A stretch of DNA of 64,000 nt. It comes from JALHTV01 sp049510055. Its GTDB lineage: Bacteria; Planctomycetota; Phycisphaerae; SM23-33. The notes beneath the pieces are model-generated. The model was not told the origin of the DNA, did not search any database, and was given only the letters and a program-made list of their open reading frames with translations. The stretch spans positions 45,880 to 109,879 of the forward strand of contig JBEKZI010000003.1 in NCBI GenBank assembly GCA_049510055.1, in the 5' to 3' direction. The translations under genes and the position numbers were made by a program. Below, piece after piece: positions 54,035 through 63,439 of this stretch. How positions within the stretch are numbered: position 1 is the first letter of the stretch; every line of letters starts with the position of its first letter.

Positions 54035-55375
54035 ATGTCCAAGCAGTTCGTCGAAAGCGTTATGGAAACGGTTGTGGCGAGGAACCCCGGCGAGGTGGAG
54101 TTCCACCAGGCCGTGCGCGAGGTGGCCGAGTCGGTCGCCCCGGTCATCGACAAGCACCCGGAACTGGCCCGCGCGAAGATCTTCGAACGGGTCGTCGAAC
54201 CGGAACGTCAGATCATGTTCCGCGTACCCTGGATGGACGACAAGGGGCAGATTCAGGTCAACCGCGGCTTCCGCGTGCAATTCAGCAGCGCCATCGGGCC
54301 GTACAAGGGCGGACTGCGGTTCCACCCCTCGGTGTATCTGGGCATCATCAAGTTCCTGGGCTTCGAGCAAATTTTCAAAAACGCCCTGACCACCACCCCC
54401 ATCGGCGGCGCCAAGGGCGGCAGCGACTTCGACCCCAAGGGTAAGAGCGACAACGAAGTCATGCGCTTCTGCCAGAGCTTCATGGCCGAGCTGTTCCGCC
54501 ACGTCGGCCCGGACTGCGATGTCCCGGCTGGCGACATCGGCGTCGGCGGCCGTGAAATCGGCTTCATGTACGGCATGTACAAGAAGCTCACCAACACCTT
54601 CACCGGCGTGCTGACCGGCAAGGGGCTGGATTACGGCGGGTCGCTGGTTCGCACCGAGGCCACCGGTTACGGCCTGGTGTACCTGGTCAGCCGGATGCTG
54701 GAGGCCCGCGGCATGAGCTGGAAGGGTCTGAAGGTCGTCGTCTCCGGCTCGGGCAACGTGGCCATCTACGCCGTGCAGAAGGCCCAGCAGCTGGGGGCCA
54801 ACGTCATCGCCCTGTCCGACAGCAACGGCTACATCGTCGACCCCAAGGGCATCAAGCTGGACACCGTCAAGCGGATCAAGGAAGTCCAGCGCGGCCGGAT
54901 CAAGGAATACTGTCAGGAACACGCCTCGGCCAAGTACACCGAGGGCTGGGAAGGCATCTGGACGCTCCCGTGCGACGTGGCGCTGCCGTCGGCCACGCAG
55001 AACGAGATCGATGAAAAAGCCGCCAAGCTGCTGGTGAAGAACGGCTGCAAGGCCGTCGGCGAGGGCGCCAACATGCCCTCGACTCCCGAGGCCGTCGCGG
55101 TCTTCCTGGACGCCGGCGTGTCCTTCGCCCCGGCCAAGGCCGCCAACGCCGGCGGCGTGGCCACCAGCGCCCTGGAGATGTGCCAGAACTCCATGCGGCT
55201 GAACTGGCCCTTCGAGGAAGTGGACGCCCGGCTCAAGCAGATTATGGACGCCATCTATACCCAGTGCGTCCAGGCCGCCGAGGCCTATGGGGCCAAGAAC
55301 AACCTGGTCGTCGGCGCCAACATCGCCGGCTTCCTGAAGGTCGCCCGGGCCATGATGGCCCAGGGGCTGGTCTAA
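54035..55375 (+). CDS. gdhA: NADP-specific glutamate dehydrogenase
   Basis: A 446-residue hexameric enzyme, same length as E. coli GdhA (447), that makes glutamate from 2-oxoglutarate and ammonium. Seen: GPYKGGLRFHPSVYLGIIKFLGFEQIFKN (in parts), GGAKGGSDFDPKGKSD, DVPAGDIGVGGREIGFMYG, RTEATGYGLVYLV, the Rossmann motif VVVSGSGNVAIYAVQKA and EGANMPSTPEAV, and ANAGGVATSALEMCQNS. It is a monocistronic unit ending at the terminator 55410-55444. Confidence 0.95.
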   Translation: MSKQFVESVMETVVARNPGEVEFHQAVREVAESVAPVIDKHPELARAKIFERVVEPERQIMFRVPWMDDKGQIQVNRGFRVQFSSAIGPYKGGLRFHPSVYLGIIKFLGFEQIFKNALTTTPIGGAKGGSDFDPKGKSDNEVMRFCQSFMAELFRHVGPDCDVPAGDIGVGGREIGFMYGMYKKLTNTFTGVLTGKGLDYGGSLVRTEATGYGLVYLVSRMLEARGMSWKGLKVVVSGSGNVAIYAVQKAQQLGANVIALSDSNGYIVDPKGIKLDTVKRIKEVQRGRIKEYCQEHASAKYTEGWEGIWTLPCDVALPSATQNEIDEKAAKLLVKNGCKAVGEGANMPSTPEAVAVFLDAGVSFAPAKAANAGGVATSALEMCQNSMRLNWPFEEVDARLKQIMDAIYTQCVQAAEAYGAKNNLVVGANIAGFLKVARAMMAQGLV

Positions 55376-55409
55376 CCCCGCACGGCGTTTCGCGCACGTT
55401 CATTCATTC

Positions 55410-55444
55410 CCCTCCGCCAGCCGCCTGGCGGAGGGAATTTTTTT
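55410..55444 (+). terminator. Intrinsic terminator after gdhA
   Basis: CCCTCCGCCAG (55410-55420), loop CCGC, CTGGCGGAGGG (55425-55435), then AATTTTTTT. A perfect 11-bp stem with U run, 35 bases after the gdhA stop. Confidence 0.9.
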
Positions 55445-55677
55445 AGCCGGCGTCCTGAGATCTTGCCCGAATTCGCCGCAATCAAAATTCGGTAAATGTT
55501 CGTATGAAACTTTTAAAGGCCGCCTTGGGCGAATTGCCACGCACAACCTCCGCAAAAAACGGTTGAGTTCTCGGCGTTTATAGACGATACTGCCCTCAAG
55601 GGATGGTTCCTTCCCCGGTCCCCTTCCGCCGCTTTCGGACGGGTGCGCGGATCGGGAACGAGCAGAGGAGTTGACGC

Positions 55678-57072
55678 ATGGCGCGTGTGGTGCAGCGACG
55701 AGGTGGCCCGCCCTATCTTCTGGTGAGCTTTGTCATTCTCTTTCTTCTGGCGACTGCGGCGGCGGTGCTGCTGTGGGTGCAGATCGACAACGCGGGAAAC
55801 CGCAACCGGCAACTGGAAGACAACTTCCGCCGCGCGGCCTCGGTCCAGGAGCTCAGCAACCCGACCCCCAGCATCCGCGAGATGCTCAACATCTACGACA
55901 AGGATCCTAAGCGTCCCACCGTCTTGAGCCAGCAGGCCGCCCGCATCGAGGACCTCAGCGCGATCATCACGGGTACGCGCAGCGGTTACAACGTCGCCAA
56001 GACCCAGGCCGAACAGCTCGCCCAGGACATCGGCAGCACGCTGGGGCGGGGGCTGGTGGCCGAGACGAAAGACCTCTACTCGGAACTGTCCAGGGTGCGG
56101 TCGGAGCTGGAACTCCTGCGAACGCAGAACACGGAATTGGAGGAAAAGCTCAACCAGAAAGACCAGAGCGTCGCCGAGCTGACCAACTCGTTCACGACCA
56201 AGATCGATCAGCTCGAGGCGGAGAAGAAAACGCTGGACGACAAGGTCAAGCAAATGCATGAGGGCTTCGTCGCCTCGCAACAGCAGTTGCAGAAGGAGCT
56301 TGAAGACCGCCGCGGCGAACTGAGCATGGAAATCGCCAACAAGAACCAGCAGCTTCGCGAGCTGGAAATGGCGGTAGAGGCCAAGGACCAGACCATCGAG
56401 CGCCTGCGCGACGAATTGGACAAGAAGCGCGGCACCAGCGGGGAAGACGTCATCGCCCGCAAGGCCGACGGCAAGATCCTCCAGGTCAAGGACCGGGAGA
56501 ACGTTTGCTACATCAACTTAGGGACCGGCGACCGCGTCACGCCCGGCCTGACGTTTACCGTGTATCCCACCTCGGGCATTCCCGAAAACGGCGAAGGCAA
56601 GGCCAAGATCGCCGTGACCGCCGTGCATGACACCATCAGCGAATGCCGTATCGTGGAACGCAGCGGCAAGGAGCCGATCATCCCGGGCGATCTGGTGGCC
56701 AACGTCGCTTACGATCCGCGGCGCACCTTGACGTTCGTGGTGGACGGCCAGTTCGACTTGCGAAACCGAGGCCAAGCCTCCCCGGAGGATATCCAGGAGG
56801 TCAAGCTCCTGATCCAACGCTCCGGCGGCAAGGTGGCGGACCAAGTGGACGTCCAGACCGATTTCGTGGTCCTCGGCACCGATCCGCCCAAACCCCCGCA
56901 ACCGTCGGAAAGCGCCGCCGAGACGGTCTGGGCCGTCTATCAGGCCCAATTGCGCGAATACAACCGATACCAGGAAACGCTCCAAGCCGCCAAGAGCATG
57001 CACGTGCCCGTCCTCAACACCAACCGTTTCCTGGCCCTGATCGGTTACAGCAGCAAGGCGACGGAAAAATAA
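55678..57072 (+). CDS. Membrane-anchored coiled-coil protein with BRCT-like C-terminal domain
   Basis: A 464-residue protein. Residues 13-35 form one membrane helix (YLLVSFVILFLLATAAAVLLW, in part), residues about 110-265 are coiled coil rich in Glu, Gln, Lys and Leu, and 265-345 form a small beta domain (KILQVKDRENVCYINLGTGDRV). Residues about 347-405 resemble a BRCT domain (GQFDLRNRG, IQEVKLLIQRSGGKVADQVDVQTDFVVLG). A BRCT-like domain outside the cytoplasm would be unusual; topology is inferred. GAGGAG precedes ATG at 55678. Function is unknown. Confidence 0.75.
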   Translation: MARVVQRRGGPPYLLVSFVILFLLATAAAVLLWVQIDNAGNRNRQLEDNFRRAASVQELSNPTPSIREMLNIYDKDPKRPTVLSQQAARIEDLSAIITGTRSGYNVAKTQAEQLAQDIGSTLGRGLVAETKDLYSELSRVRSELELLRTQNTELEEKLNQKDQSVAELTNSFTTKIDQLEAEKKTLDDKVKQMHEGFVASQQQLQKELEDRRGELSMEIANKNQQLRELEMAVEAKDQTIERLRDELDKKRGTSGEDVIARKADGKILQVKDRENVCYINLGTGDRVTPGLTFTVYPTSGIPENGEGKAKIAVTAVHDTISECRIVERSGKEPIIPGDLVANVAYDPRRTLTFVVDGQFDLRNRGQASPEDIQEVKLLIQRSGGKVADQVDVQTDFVVLGTDPPKPPQPSESAAETVWAVYQAQLREYNRYQETLQAAKSMHVPVLNTNRFLALIGYSSKATEK

Positions 57073-57145
57073 TCTTCTCCCTCGCCAGCCGCTAGGTTCA
57101 GGACGGCAAGAGGCACTTGGTCTGCTGCCGGAGCCCGCCGCGGCG

Positions 57146-57173
57146 TTGACAAACGCCACCCCTTCGCTATGGT
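57146..57173 (+). promoter_or_regulatory. Promoter of the aminotransferase gene
   Basis: TTGACA (57146-57151), 16-base spacer, TATGGT (57168-57173), about 80 bases before the start at 57256. Confidence 0.6.
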
Positions 57174-57255
57174 TTAGGCGGCCCTCTTGGCTACAAAACC
57201 ACAAAAGTCAAAAGGCTCGAAGGCCCTAGTTACAAACTTCAGACCGGAGCGCGAC

Positions 57256-58449
57256 ATGGCTGGCAGAAAACTCTCCCGCCGGATTTCCTCCGTGCCTCCC
57301 AGCGCCACGTTGGCGATCACGGCCCGTGCTAAGCAGATGCAGGCTGACGGCATCGACGTGGTGAGCTTCGGGGCCGGCGAGCCGGACTTTGACACGCCCG
57401 ATTTCATCAAGGCCGCCGCCCAAAAGGCCCTGGACGCCGGAGACACCAAGTACACCGCCCGTGTGGGCGCGAAACTTCTCGCGGCCATCGCGGACAAGCT
57501 CGCCCGCGAGAACAATCTAACCGTCGAGCCTTCGCAGATCATCGTCACCTTCGGCGGCAAGCACGCGCTGTACGCCGCCTTCCAGGTGCTGCTGGATCCG
57601 GGCGACAAGGTCCTGCTTCCGGCCCCCTACTGGGTGAGCTACCCCGAACAGATCAAGCTCGCCGGCGGCGAACCGGTGATCCTGCCGGCCGGATCCGACC
57701 GCGGCTTCAAGATCACTCCTCAACAGGTGCTGGCCGCCGCCAAGGGCGCCAAGGTGCTGCTGATCAACTCCCCCAGCAATCCCACCGGCGTGACTTACAG
57801 TCCTGAAGAATTGGCCGCCATCGCCCAGGCCGTCCTGAAGACCGATCTGGTCGTGTTTTCCGACGAGATTTACGAAAAGCTCGTTTACGGCGACACGCGA
57901 TTCGTGTCGTTCGCGTCCCTGGACAGCCGCCTGCTGGAGCGGACGGTCACATTCAACGGCCTGAGCAAGACGTTCGCCATGACGGGCTGGCGGCTGGGCT
58001 GGGCGGCCGGGCCGAAAGACATCATCTCGGCCATGAAGAACCTCATGAGCCACGAGACGTCCGATGCGGTCAGCTTCGCCCAGGCGGCGGCGCTCGAGGC
58101 CTACACGTCGCCCCAGGCGGCTGAGACCATCGAGGCGATGCGGCAAGAATTCCAAAAGCGGGGCCGGCACATGGCGGAGCGACTCAACGCGATCCGCGGC
58201 GTCCGCTGCGTGGAACCCACCGGGGCGTTCTATTGCTTCCCCGACGTCAGCGGAACTTTTGGACGAAAAATTGGAGACGTGGCGATAACCGGCTCGATGA
58301 GCTTCGCCAAGGCGGCGTTGGAGTCGGCCCGCGTGGCCCTGGTGCCGGGAGACGCCTTCGGCGACGATCATTGCGTGCGGCTAAGCTTCGCCACGAGTCT
58401 GGAGCAGATCGACAAGGGCCTGGACCGGCTGCAAGACATGCTGAAGTAA
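57256..58449 (+). CDS. Class I aminotransferase, aspartate aminotransferase type
   Basis: A 397-residue PLP enzyme that transfers amino groups, probably aspartate/2-oxoglutarate. Seen: VVSFGAGEPDFDTPDFIKAA, KYTARVGAKLL, NSPSNPTGVTYS, FSDEIYEKLVYGD, and the PLP lysine in FNGLSKTFAMTGWRLGW; the C-terminal RLSFATS with the substrate-binding Arg. This is the type I-gamma AspAT pattern. ATG at 57256 fits the family; an in-frame TTG at 57187 would add 23 residues. Confidence 0.92.
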   Translation: MAGRKLSRRISSVPPSATLAITARAKQMQADGIDVVSFGAGEPDFDTPDFIKAAAQKALDAGDTKYTARVGAKLLAAIADKLARENNLTVEPSQIIVTFGGKHALYAAFQVLLDPGDKVLLPAPYWVSYPEQIKLAGGEPVILPAGSDRGFKITPQQVLAAAKGAKVLLINSPSNPTGVTYSPEELAAIAQAVLKTDLVVFSDEIYEKLVYGDTRFVSFASLDSRLLERTVTFNGLSKTFAMTGWRLGWAAGPKDIISAMKNLMSHETSDAVSFAQAAALEAYTSPQAAETIEAMRQEFQKRGRHMAERLNAIRGVRCVEPTGAFYCFPDVSGTFGRKIGDVAITGSMSFAKAALESARVALVPGDAFGDDHCVRLSFATSLEQIDKGLDRLQDMLK

Positions 58450-58468
58450 CACCAAAAAGTAACATCAA

Positions 58469-58510
58469 ATCCGAAACTCGAATTTCGAAACCTGCCTGCC
58501 GGCAGGCAGG
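58469..58510. repeat. Hybrid of AT-rich repeat and 20-bp palindrome
   Basis: ATCCGAAACTCGAATTTCGAAA (in part), of the same type as the 14092-14248 repeat, runs directly into CCTGCCTGCCGGCAGGCAGG (58491-58510), identical to 21251-21270. It lies between the convergent aminotransferase and TPR genes. Confidence 0.7.
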
Positions 58511-58532
58511 TCCGAACTCCTAGAAGCCCCGA

Positions 58533-60212
58533 TTACGGCTTTTTGTCGTGGCCGATGAGCTTCAGGCCCCGCCAGACCGTGGCGGCCCGGTCCATCAGCC
58601 CCATGTTTTGGAGGGACAGGGCTAGCTTGGCCCGGACTTCGCTGCGGTCCGGCGACGCGGTCGCGGCCGCCTCCATGTGCTGCATGGCCTGGTCGAACTG
58701 GCGCCGGTCCGTATAGAGCAGCCCCAGGCGATAGTGCAGGTCCACGTACTGCGGCTGAATCTCCAGGGCGTGCTTGAAGGTCTCGATGGCCTCGTCGACC
58801 TTGCCCATCTCCTGTTGCGTGATGCCTAGTTTGATGATGGCCTGGATGTAGGAAGGATTGAGTTCGACGGCCTTGGCGAACTGTTCCAGGGCCTCCTCGC
58901 TGCGTCCCGCCGCTCGCAGGAACACGCCGTAACGGTATCGCACGTCGGCATAGTTGGGATGGGCCCGGATGCTTTCCAGGTGGCGTTCCATCTGCTTTTG
59001 CAGCAATTCGTCGTCCGGCGAGGCGTCGCCGCCCGCGGCGGGCTCCAGGGTGTCGGAGGCGTGCGCTTGGTCGGGATTTTCCGGGCTGAAACCTTTTTCG
59101 ATTTCCTCCGCCAAAGACGCCTTGAGCTGGAGCTTGGATATCTCCGCCAACAGGAGCGAGCTGTTGGGCTCGACGGCGGCGGCCAGCTCGAAGCTGTTGA
59201 CGGCGTCCTGGCGTCTGCCCATGGCGGCTTGGGCCACGCCGATGCCCACGTAGTTGACCAGCAACTGGTCGTTGAGCTCGCAGGCTTGGTGGAACGCCTC
59301 GGCGGCCTCTTCCCATCGGCCGCTGACCAGGTGCTGTGTGCCCATCTTCACCCACGCCTCCAGGTAGTTGCCCTGGAGGTCCAGCGCCTCGCGGTAGTGT
59401 TTCATAGCCGCGTTGTCGTCGCCGATCTGGGCGTACAGGTCAGCCAGGCGGACGTGGAGGTCCGCGAAGGGCCCCTGCTGCTCGATCAGCGTGCGGAGCC
59501 GCTCGATGGCGTCGCGGATCTGCCCGTTGGCCACCAGGGCCTCCACCTCGTCGTCCACCAGCGACCAGTTCTCCGGCTCCATGGCAATGGCCGCCTCGAA
59601 TTCCTCGATGGCCTGGCCGTACTGCTTGGCGCGGTAGTACAGATGCGCCAGGGCCGAACGCACCCAGGAATTCTGGGGGTCCTGCCGCCGCAGGATTTGA
59701 TACTGCTCGATGGCCTCATCCAGGTTTTCCAGCAGCAGCGCCGCGGCCGCCAATCGCTGGCGGGCCTGAGAGAATGACGCGTCGAGCCGCAGGGTCTGGC
59801 GATAAAATTCCGCCGCCTGCTGCGGCTGGCCGATCAGCTCATGGCAAAAGCCGATGGCGAACAGGACCGCCGGCTTTTCGGGGTGTGCCTGATTGGCCTT
59901 TTCCAACTGTTCCAACGCTTTGGGGATCTGCCCGGCGGCGTGGTAAGCCGCCGCCAGGGCCACGCGGGCGGCCAGGTAGTCCGGCTTGATGTCGCAGGCG
60001 CTCTGGAGGTGCTCGATGGCCTGATCCAACTGCATGCCGCGCAGGTACGCCAGACCCAACTGGCAGCGGATGTCCGGCCACTGCGGATGCTCTTTGGCCT
60101 CGCGAGTCAGGTCCTTGATGCTGCGGAGCTGAGGCGACCAATAGTACCGGTCCAGGGTGTCGCCCAGGTCGCTTGTCAGCCCTTGACCCAATATTTCCAG
60201 CAAATGACTCAC
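58533..60212 (-). CDS. Large TPR protein
   Basis: A 559-residue protein with about 14 tetratricopeptide repeats in two blocks (residues about 30-340 and 400-550), separated by an acidic, Pro/Gly-containing linker (GFSPENPDQAHASDTLEPAA). Repeat examples: CQLGLAYLRGMQLDQAIEHL and YRLGLLYTDRRQFDQAM. No signal or membrane segment. It is just downstream of a second TPR gene and the EPS genes, so may organise polysaccharide synthesis or export; this is inferred. Confidence 0.85.
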   Translation of the reverse strand: MSHLLEILGQGLTSDLGDTLDRYYWSPQLRSIKDLTREAKEHPQWPDIRCQLGLAYLRGMQLDQAIEHLQSACDIKPDYLAARVALAAAYHAAGQIPKALEQLEKANQAHPEKPAVLFAIGFCHELIGQPQQAAEFYRQTLRLDASFSQARQRLAAAALLLENLDEAIEQYQILRRQDPQNSWVRSALAHLYYRAKQYGQAIEEFEAAIAMEPENWSLVDDEVEALVANGQIRDAIERLRTLIEQQGPFADLHVRLADLYAQIGDDNAAMKHYREALDLQGNYLEAWVKMGTQHLVSGRWEEAAEAFHQACELNDQLLVNYVGIGVAQAAMGRRQDAVNSFELAAAVEPNSSLLLAEISKLQLKASLAEEIEKGFSPENPDQAHASDTLEPAAGGDASPDDELLQKQMERHLESIRAHPNYADVRYRYGVFLRAAGRSEEALEQFAKAVELNPSYIQAIIKLGITQQEMGKVDEAIETFKHALEIQPQYVDLHYRLGLLYTDRRQFDQAMQHMEAAATASPDRSEVRAKLALSLQNMGLMDRAATVWRGLKLIGHDKKP

Positions 60213-60238
60213 CGGCCAATCCCTTTTAAGCTAAGCCG

Positions 60239-61507
60239 TTAAGCCGCCAGCGCGGACAGCGCCTTGGCGGCCCGATCGTAGTTAGGGTTCAATTGCAGCG
60301 CCCGCGTCAGGTGCCGCCGAGCCTCTTGCGTTCGGCCGCGGGGAAGCATCAGCTCCCCCACCGTGCAATGCACGTCGGGCCAATCCGCCCCGGCGGCGAT
60401 GGCCTGCTGGAGGTGCTCAATGGCTTCGTCTTCCTGGCCCACCTCGGTGCACAGCTTGGCCAGGTGCAGACGGCCTCGAACGTACCGCCCGTTGATCGCC
60501 ACAGCCGCCCGGGCATGATGCACGGCCTTGTCCGTCTGCCCCAGTCGGCTCTGCACCGCCGAGGCCCGCAGGTGCAGGTCGGCGTAGTCGCCATGCTGGG
60601 CCAGGGCCTTCTGCAACGCGGCGGCCAGCACGCCGAACAGTTCGGCGTCGATCTCGCTGGGCGGCAGGGACAACAGCGCGTCCACGAAGTCTCCGTCGGT
60701 TATGAGGTAGCGAACCAGCGGCTCGGCCTGCGATAGGCCGGCCGGGGCGGTCGCTTCGGGCAGGCGAATCGAGACGTGATGGCCTTGCTCATTGGCCGCC
60801 TTGGCCGCCAAGGCCAGTTGACGGGCCAGACCCAAGTCGCTGGGCCGCAGTTCGTAGGCCTGCTGCAGCGAATGCACGGCGTCCAGGGTGTCGTGCATCG
60901 CCGCGGCGGCCAGTGCGTGATAATAGTGCGCGTCGGCGCAAAAACCGTCGGCCTGGATGGCTTGGGCGAAACAGTCCCGCGCCTGGGCCAATCGCCCCTG
61001 GGCCGCCAGGAACAGCCCCAGCGTGTTGTGCAGATCCGCCCGCCTGCCGAATTGCCGCAAGGCCTGGCGGAGGGTGATCTGGGCCTCTTCGCGCCCACCG
61101 GAGCGCCACTGGGCCTGGGCATGCCTCAACCAGGTGCGTGCGTCGTCGCCGGTGTCGGTCAGGGCCTTTTCGGTCTGGCGGAGGCAATCGGCAAGTCGTC
61201 CGGTGCGGGCGTACAGGCAGGCCAGGTAGCCCGACAGATTGCCGTCTCTGCCCAGCAGCTGGGCCGCCTCGGCCAGGTGACGCTCGGCCTGGTCGTATTG
61301 ATCTTGCGACAAGGCCTCGGTCCCCAGGGCACGGCAGCTCATGCCGCGGTAATACTTGGCGATGGCCCCTTCGAGGCTGCCATCGTCCGGCACCGCCGAC
61401 AGGGCTTCGGCCGCCTGGCTGTAGAGGCCTTGATGATAAAGCTTCATGCCCTGGCGGTAGGAATCCGCTGCGGATGGTGATGTGCCGCTGTCGTGGCGGT
61501 CCCTCAT
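60239..61507 (-). CDS. TPR protein upstream of 58533-60212
   Basis: A 422-residue TPR protein (about eight to ten repeats: YRQGMKLYHQGLYSQAAEAL, LHNTLGLFLAAQGRLAQA, LHLAKLCTEVGQEDEAIEHL). ATG at 61507 is chosen because AGGAGG lies just upstream. It ends 27 bases before the next TPR gene, so they are co-transcribed. Upstream by 118 bases are the sugar transferase and glycosyltransferase genes on the same strand. Confidence 0.85.
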   Translation of the reverse strand: MRDRHDSGTSPSAADSYRQGMKLYHQGLYSQAAEALSAVPDDGSLEGAIAKYYRGMSCRALGTEALSQDQYDQAERHLAEAAQLLGRDGNLSGYLACLYARTGRLADCLRQTEKALTDTGDDARTWLRHAQAQWRSGGREEAQITLRQALRQFGRRADLHNTLGLFLAAQGRLAQARDCFAQAIQADGFCADAHYYHALAAAAMHDTLDAVHSLQQAYELRPSDLGLARQLALAAKAANEQGHHVSIRLPEATAPAGLSQAEPLVRYLITDGDFVDALLSLPPSEIDAELFGVLAAALQKALAQHGDYADLHLRASAVQSRLGQTDKAVHHARAAVAINGRYVRGRLHLAKLCTEVGQEDEAIEHLQQAIAAGADWPDVHCTVGELMLPRGRTQEARRHLTRALQLNPNYDRAAKALSALAA

Positions 61508-61625
61508 AGGTCCTCCTACCGACATGTATCGGCAAGACAAAACCCCGGATGAAGGAAGAACAACCCTTGCATAGACAAAGGCTTGTCAGGGGCTTGGAAG
61601 TGGGCTGCGGAGTGAGGAAAGCGGT

Positions 61626-62315
61626 CTAGTAGGCCCCGCGGGCGGAGATGATGGCCGGGATGGTCTGGGCCATGATCATCAGGTCCAGCAGGATGCTGCG
61701 ATGCCGCACGTAGTAGAGGTCCAGGTCCACCCATTCCTCGTAGCTGAGTTCGCTGCGGCCGGAGATCTGCCACAGGCAGGTCAGTCCCGGCTTGACGTTG
61801 GACCGCAGGCGGGCACGGCCGTCGGTTTGCTCGGCTTCCGGCATCCACAACGGACGCGGGCCGACCAGGGACATCTCCCCGCGAAGCACGTTGAACAACT
61901 GGGGCAACTCGTCGATGCTGCTCTGCCGAAGCCAGCGGCCCACGATCGTCTGCCGCGGATCGTTGGCGATCTTGAAGACCGGGCCGTCCTTTTCATTGAG
62001 ATGTTCCAGCGCGGCACGGGCGTCTTCGGCCCCCACGTGCATCGTGCGGAACTTGTACATCACAAACGGCTCGCCGCGCAGCCCGGCCCGCGTCTGCTTG
62101 AAAAGCACCGGTCCGCGGGAGGTCAGCTTGATCATCACGGCCATCAGGGCCATCAGCGGCGCCAGCAGCACCACCAGCACCGACGCAAGGGCGACGTCCA
62201 TGATCCTCTTGGCCGTCTCGTAATTCGACCCATTTAAAACGCGGGGGCGCCCAATGGGGCGCACTACCCAGGGAATCGACGGAGTCAGATTGCCGAACGT
62301 CGTCAAGCTAGCCAT
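61626..62315 (-). CDS. Bacterial sugar transferase (initiating EPS glycosyltransferase)
   Basis: A 229-residue polyisoprenyl-phosphate hexose-1-phosphate transferase of the WcaJ/PssY catalytic family. Seen: KRIMDVALASVLVVLLAPLM membrane hairpin at about 36-60, LFKQTRAGLRGEPFVMYKFRTMHVGAEDA (in parts), GRWLRQSSIDELPQLFNVLRGEMSLVGPRP (in parts) and PGLTCLWQISGRSELSYEEW. It attaches the first sugar to the lipid carrier. It is a short form lacking the N-terminal transmembrane domain of full WbaP/WcaJ. It starts 11 bases after the GT4 gene. Confidence 0.93.
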   Translation of the reverse strand: MASLTTFGNLTPSIPWVVRPIGRPRVLNGSNYETAKRIMDVALASVLVVLLAPLMALMAVMIKLTSRGPVLFKQTRAGLRGEPFVMYKFRTMHVGAEDARAALEHLNEKDGPVFKIANDPRQTIVGRWLRQSSIDELPQLFNVLRGEMSLVGPRPLWMPEAEQTDGRARLRSNVKPGLTCLWQISGRSELSYEEWVDLDLYYVRHRSILLDLMIMAQTIPAIISARGAY

Positions 62316-62326
62316 TACCGACCCTA

Positions 62327-63439
62327 CTAGCCTTGAGCCCTCTCAATGGCTCGACAATAAATTGATTCCATGCGCTGAGCTATTGCGGACCAATCGTAGG
62401 ACTGGAGCACATGGGAGCGGGCACGATTACCCATTGCCCGCCGCAATTCCTCACTTCTTAGAAGTCGACCAATCTCTCTAACAAGGTCCGAGCTCTCCTC
62501 ACCCCGATAGTATACCATACAATCCCCAAAACTGTCTAGGGTTACCTTGAGGTCAGAAGCTAAAATACATCGACCGTAGGCGGCCGCCTCCAACAGGACC
62601 AGACTCATGCCCTCCAGGCTGCTGGGATGAATCACAAGTTCTGTATTAGAATAGAGTTCCGAAAGAATCTCCCCGTACTGCACCCCCAGGAACATCACAT
62701 CCGACCCCCCCTTGGCGCGGCAAGATCGGCCGTAAGAAGTAGCATCGATATCCCCCACGACGACCAGGCGCACGCCGGCCTTGTCTGAGTCCGATAAGTC
62801 GCCCCAGGTCTTCAGGAGCAGGTCCAGCCGCTTTTCGGGGACGACCCGGCCGACGGTCAGGGCATAGCGGCACTTATCCAGCCCCCAACGGGCGATGGCC
62901 TTGGCAGGTCGCAACTGGACGGGCCGGACACCGTTGGGAACGTAATGCACTTCCCGTCCGAACTCCGCGGACAATTGCTCAGCCAGGGACTTGTTCACGG
63001 CGGTCACTTCGTTGGCCCGGCGCATGCCGCAGGCCAGACCGAACCTCAGGGCCGCCTTGGCCGGGCGCGACCACTTGTCGCGCAGCCAGTCGGGGGCGTG
63101 GACGGTCAGCACCAGGGGAATCCCCGCCAACCGCGGCAGCCAGCTCAGCAGGGCCGGGCCCGGCGAGTGCAGATGTATGACGTCCACGTGCCGGCCCAGG
63201 ACGTCCACCAACGAGGCGGCTGTGTGGGTGATGGTCTCCACGTGCTTGCCGTGCAGATAGGGAGTGAAAATTTGCCGGCCGAAGGTCGGCGCGGGCAGGC
63301 CGGCGACGTACGAGCGGCGACAATAGACCAACACCTCGTGGCCGCGGGCGGTAAGCTCGCGCGTGAGCTCTTCCACCACGTGCTCGGCACCGCCCAGGTG
63401 AGCGGGAATGCCGCGGACGCCGATCATGGCGATGCGCAT
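62327..63439 (-). CDS. GT4-family glycosyltransferase
   Basis: A 370-residue GT-B glycosyltransferase. Seen: IAMIGVRGIPAHLGGAEHVVEELTRELTARG (in parts), VIHLHSPGPALLSWLPRLAG, YVPNGVRPV, ALTVGRVVPEKRLDLLLKTW, and the E-x7-E motif in PSSLEGMSLVLLEAAAYG. It adds a sugar in EPS or surface polysaccharide synthesis. The last part of the gene (62327 to about 62600) is less GC-rich than its start. ATG at 63439 overlaps the upstream gene by 16 bases. Confidence 0.9.
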   Translation of the reverse strand: MRIAMIGVRGIPAHLGGAEHVVEELTRELTARGHEVLVYCRRSYVAGLPAPTFGRQIFTPYLHGKHVETITHTAASLVDVLGRHVDVIHLHSPGPALLSWLPRLAGIPLVLTVHAPDWLRDKWSRPAKAALRFGLACGMRRANEVTAVNKSLAEQLSAEFGREVHYVPNGVRPVQLRPAKAIARWGLDKCRYALTVGRVVPEKRLDLLLKTWGDLSDSDKAGVRLVVVGDIDATSYGRSCRAKGGSDVMFLGVQYGEILSELYSNTELVIHPSSLEGMSLVLLEAAAYGRCILASDLKVTLDSFGDCMVYYRGEESSDLVREIGRLLRSEELRRAMGNRARSHVLQSYDWSAIAQRMESIYCRAIERAQG

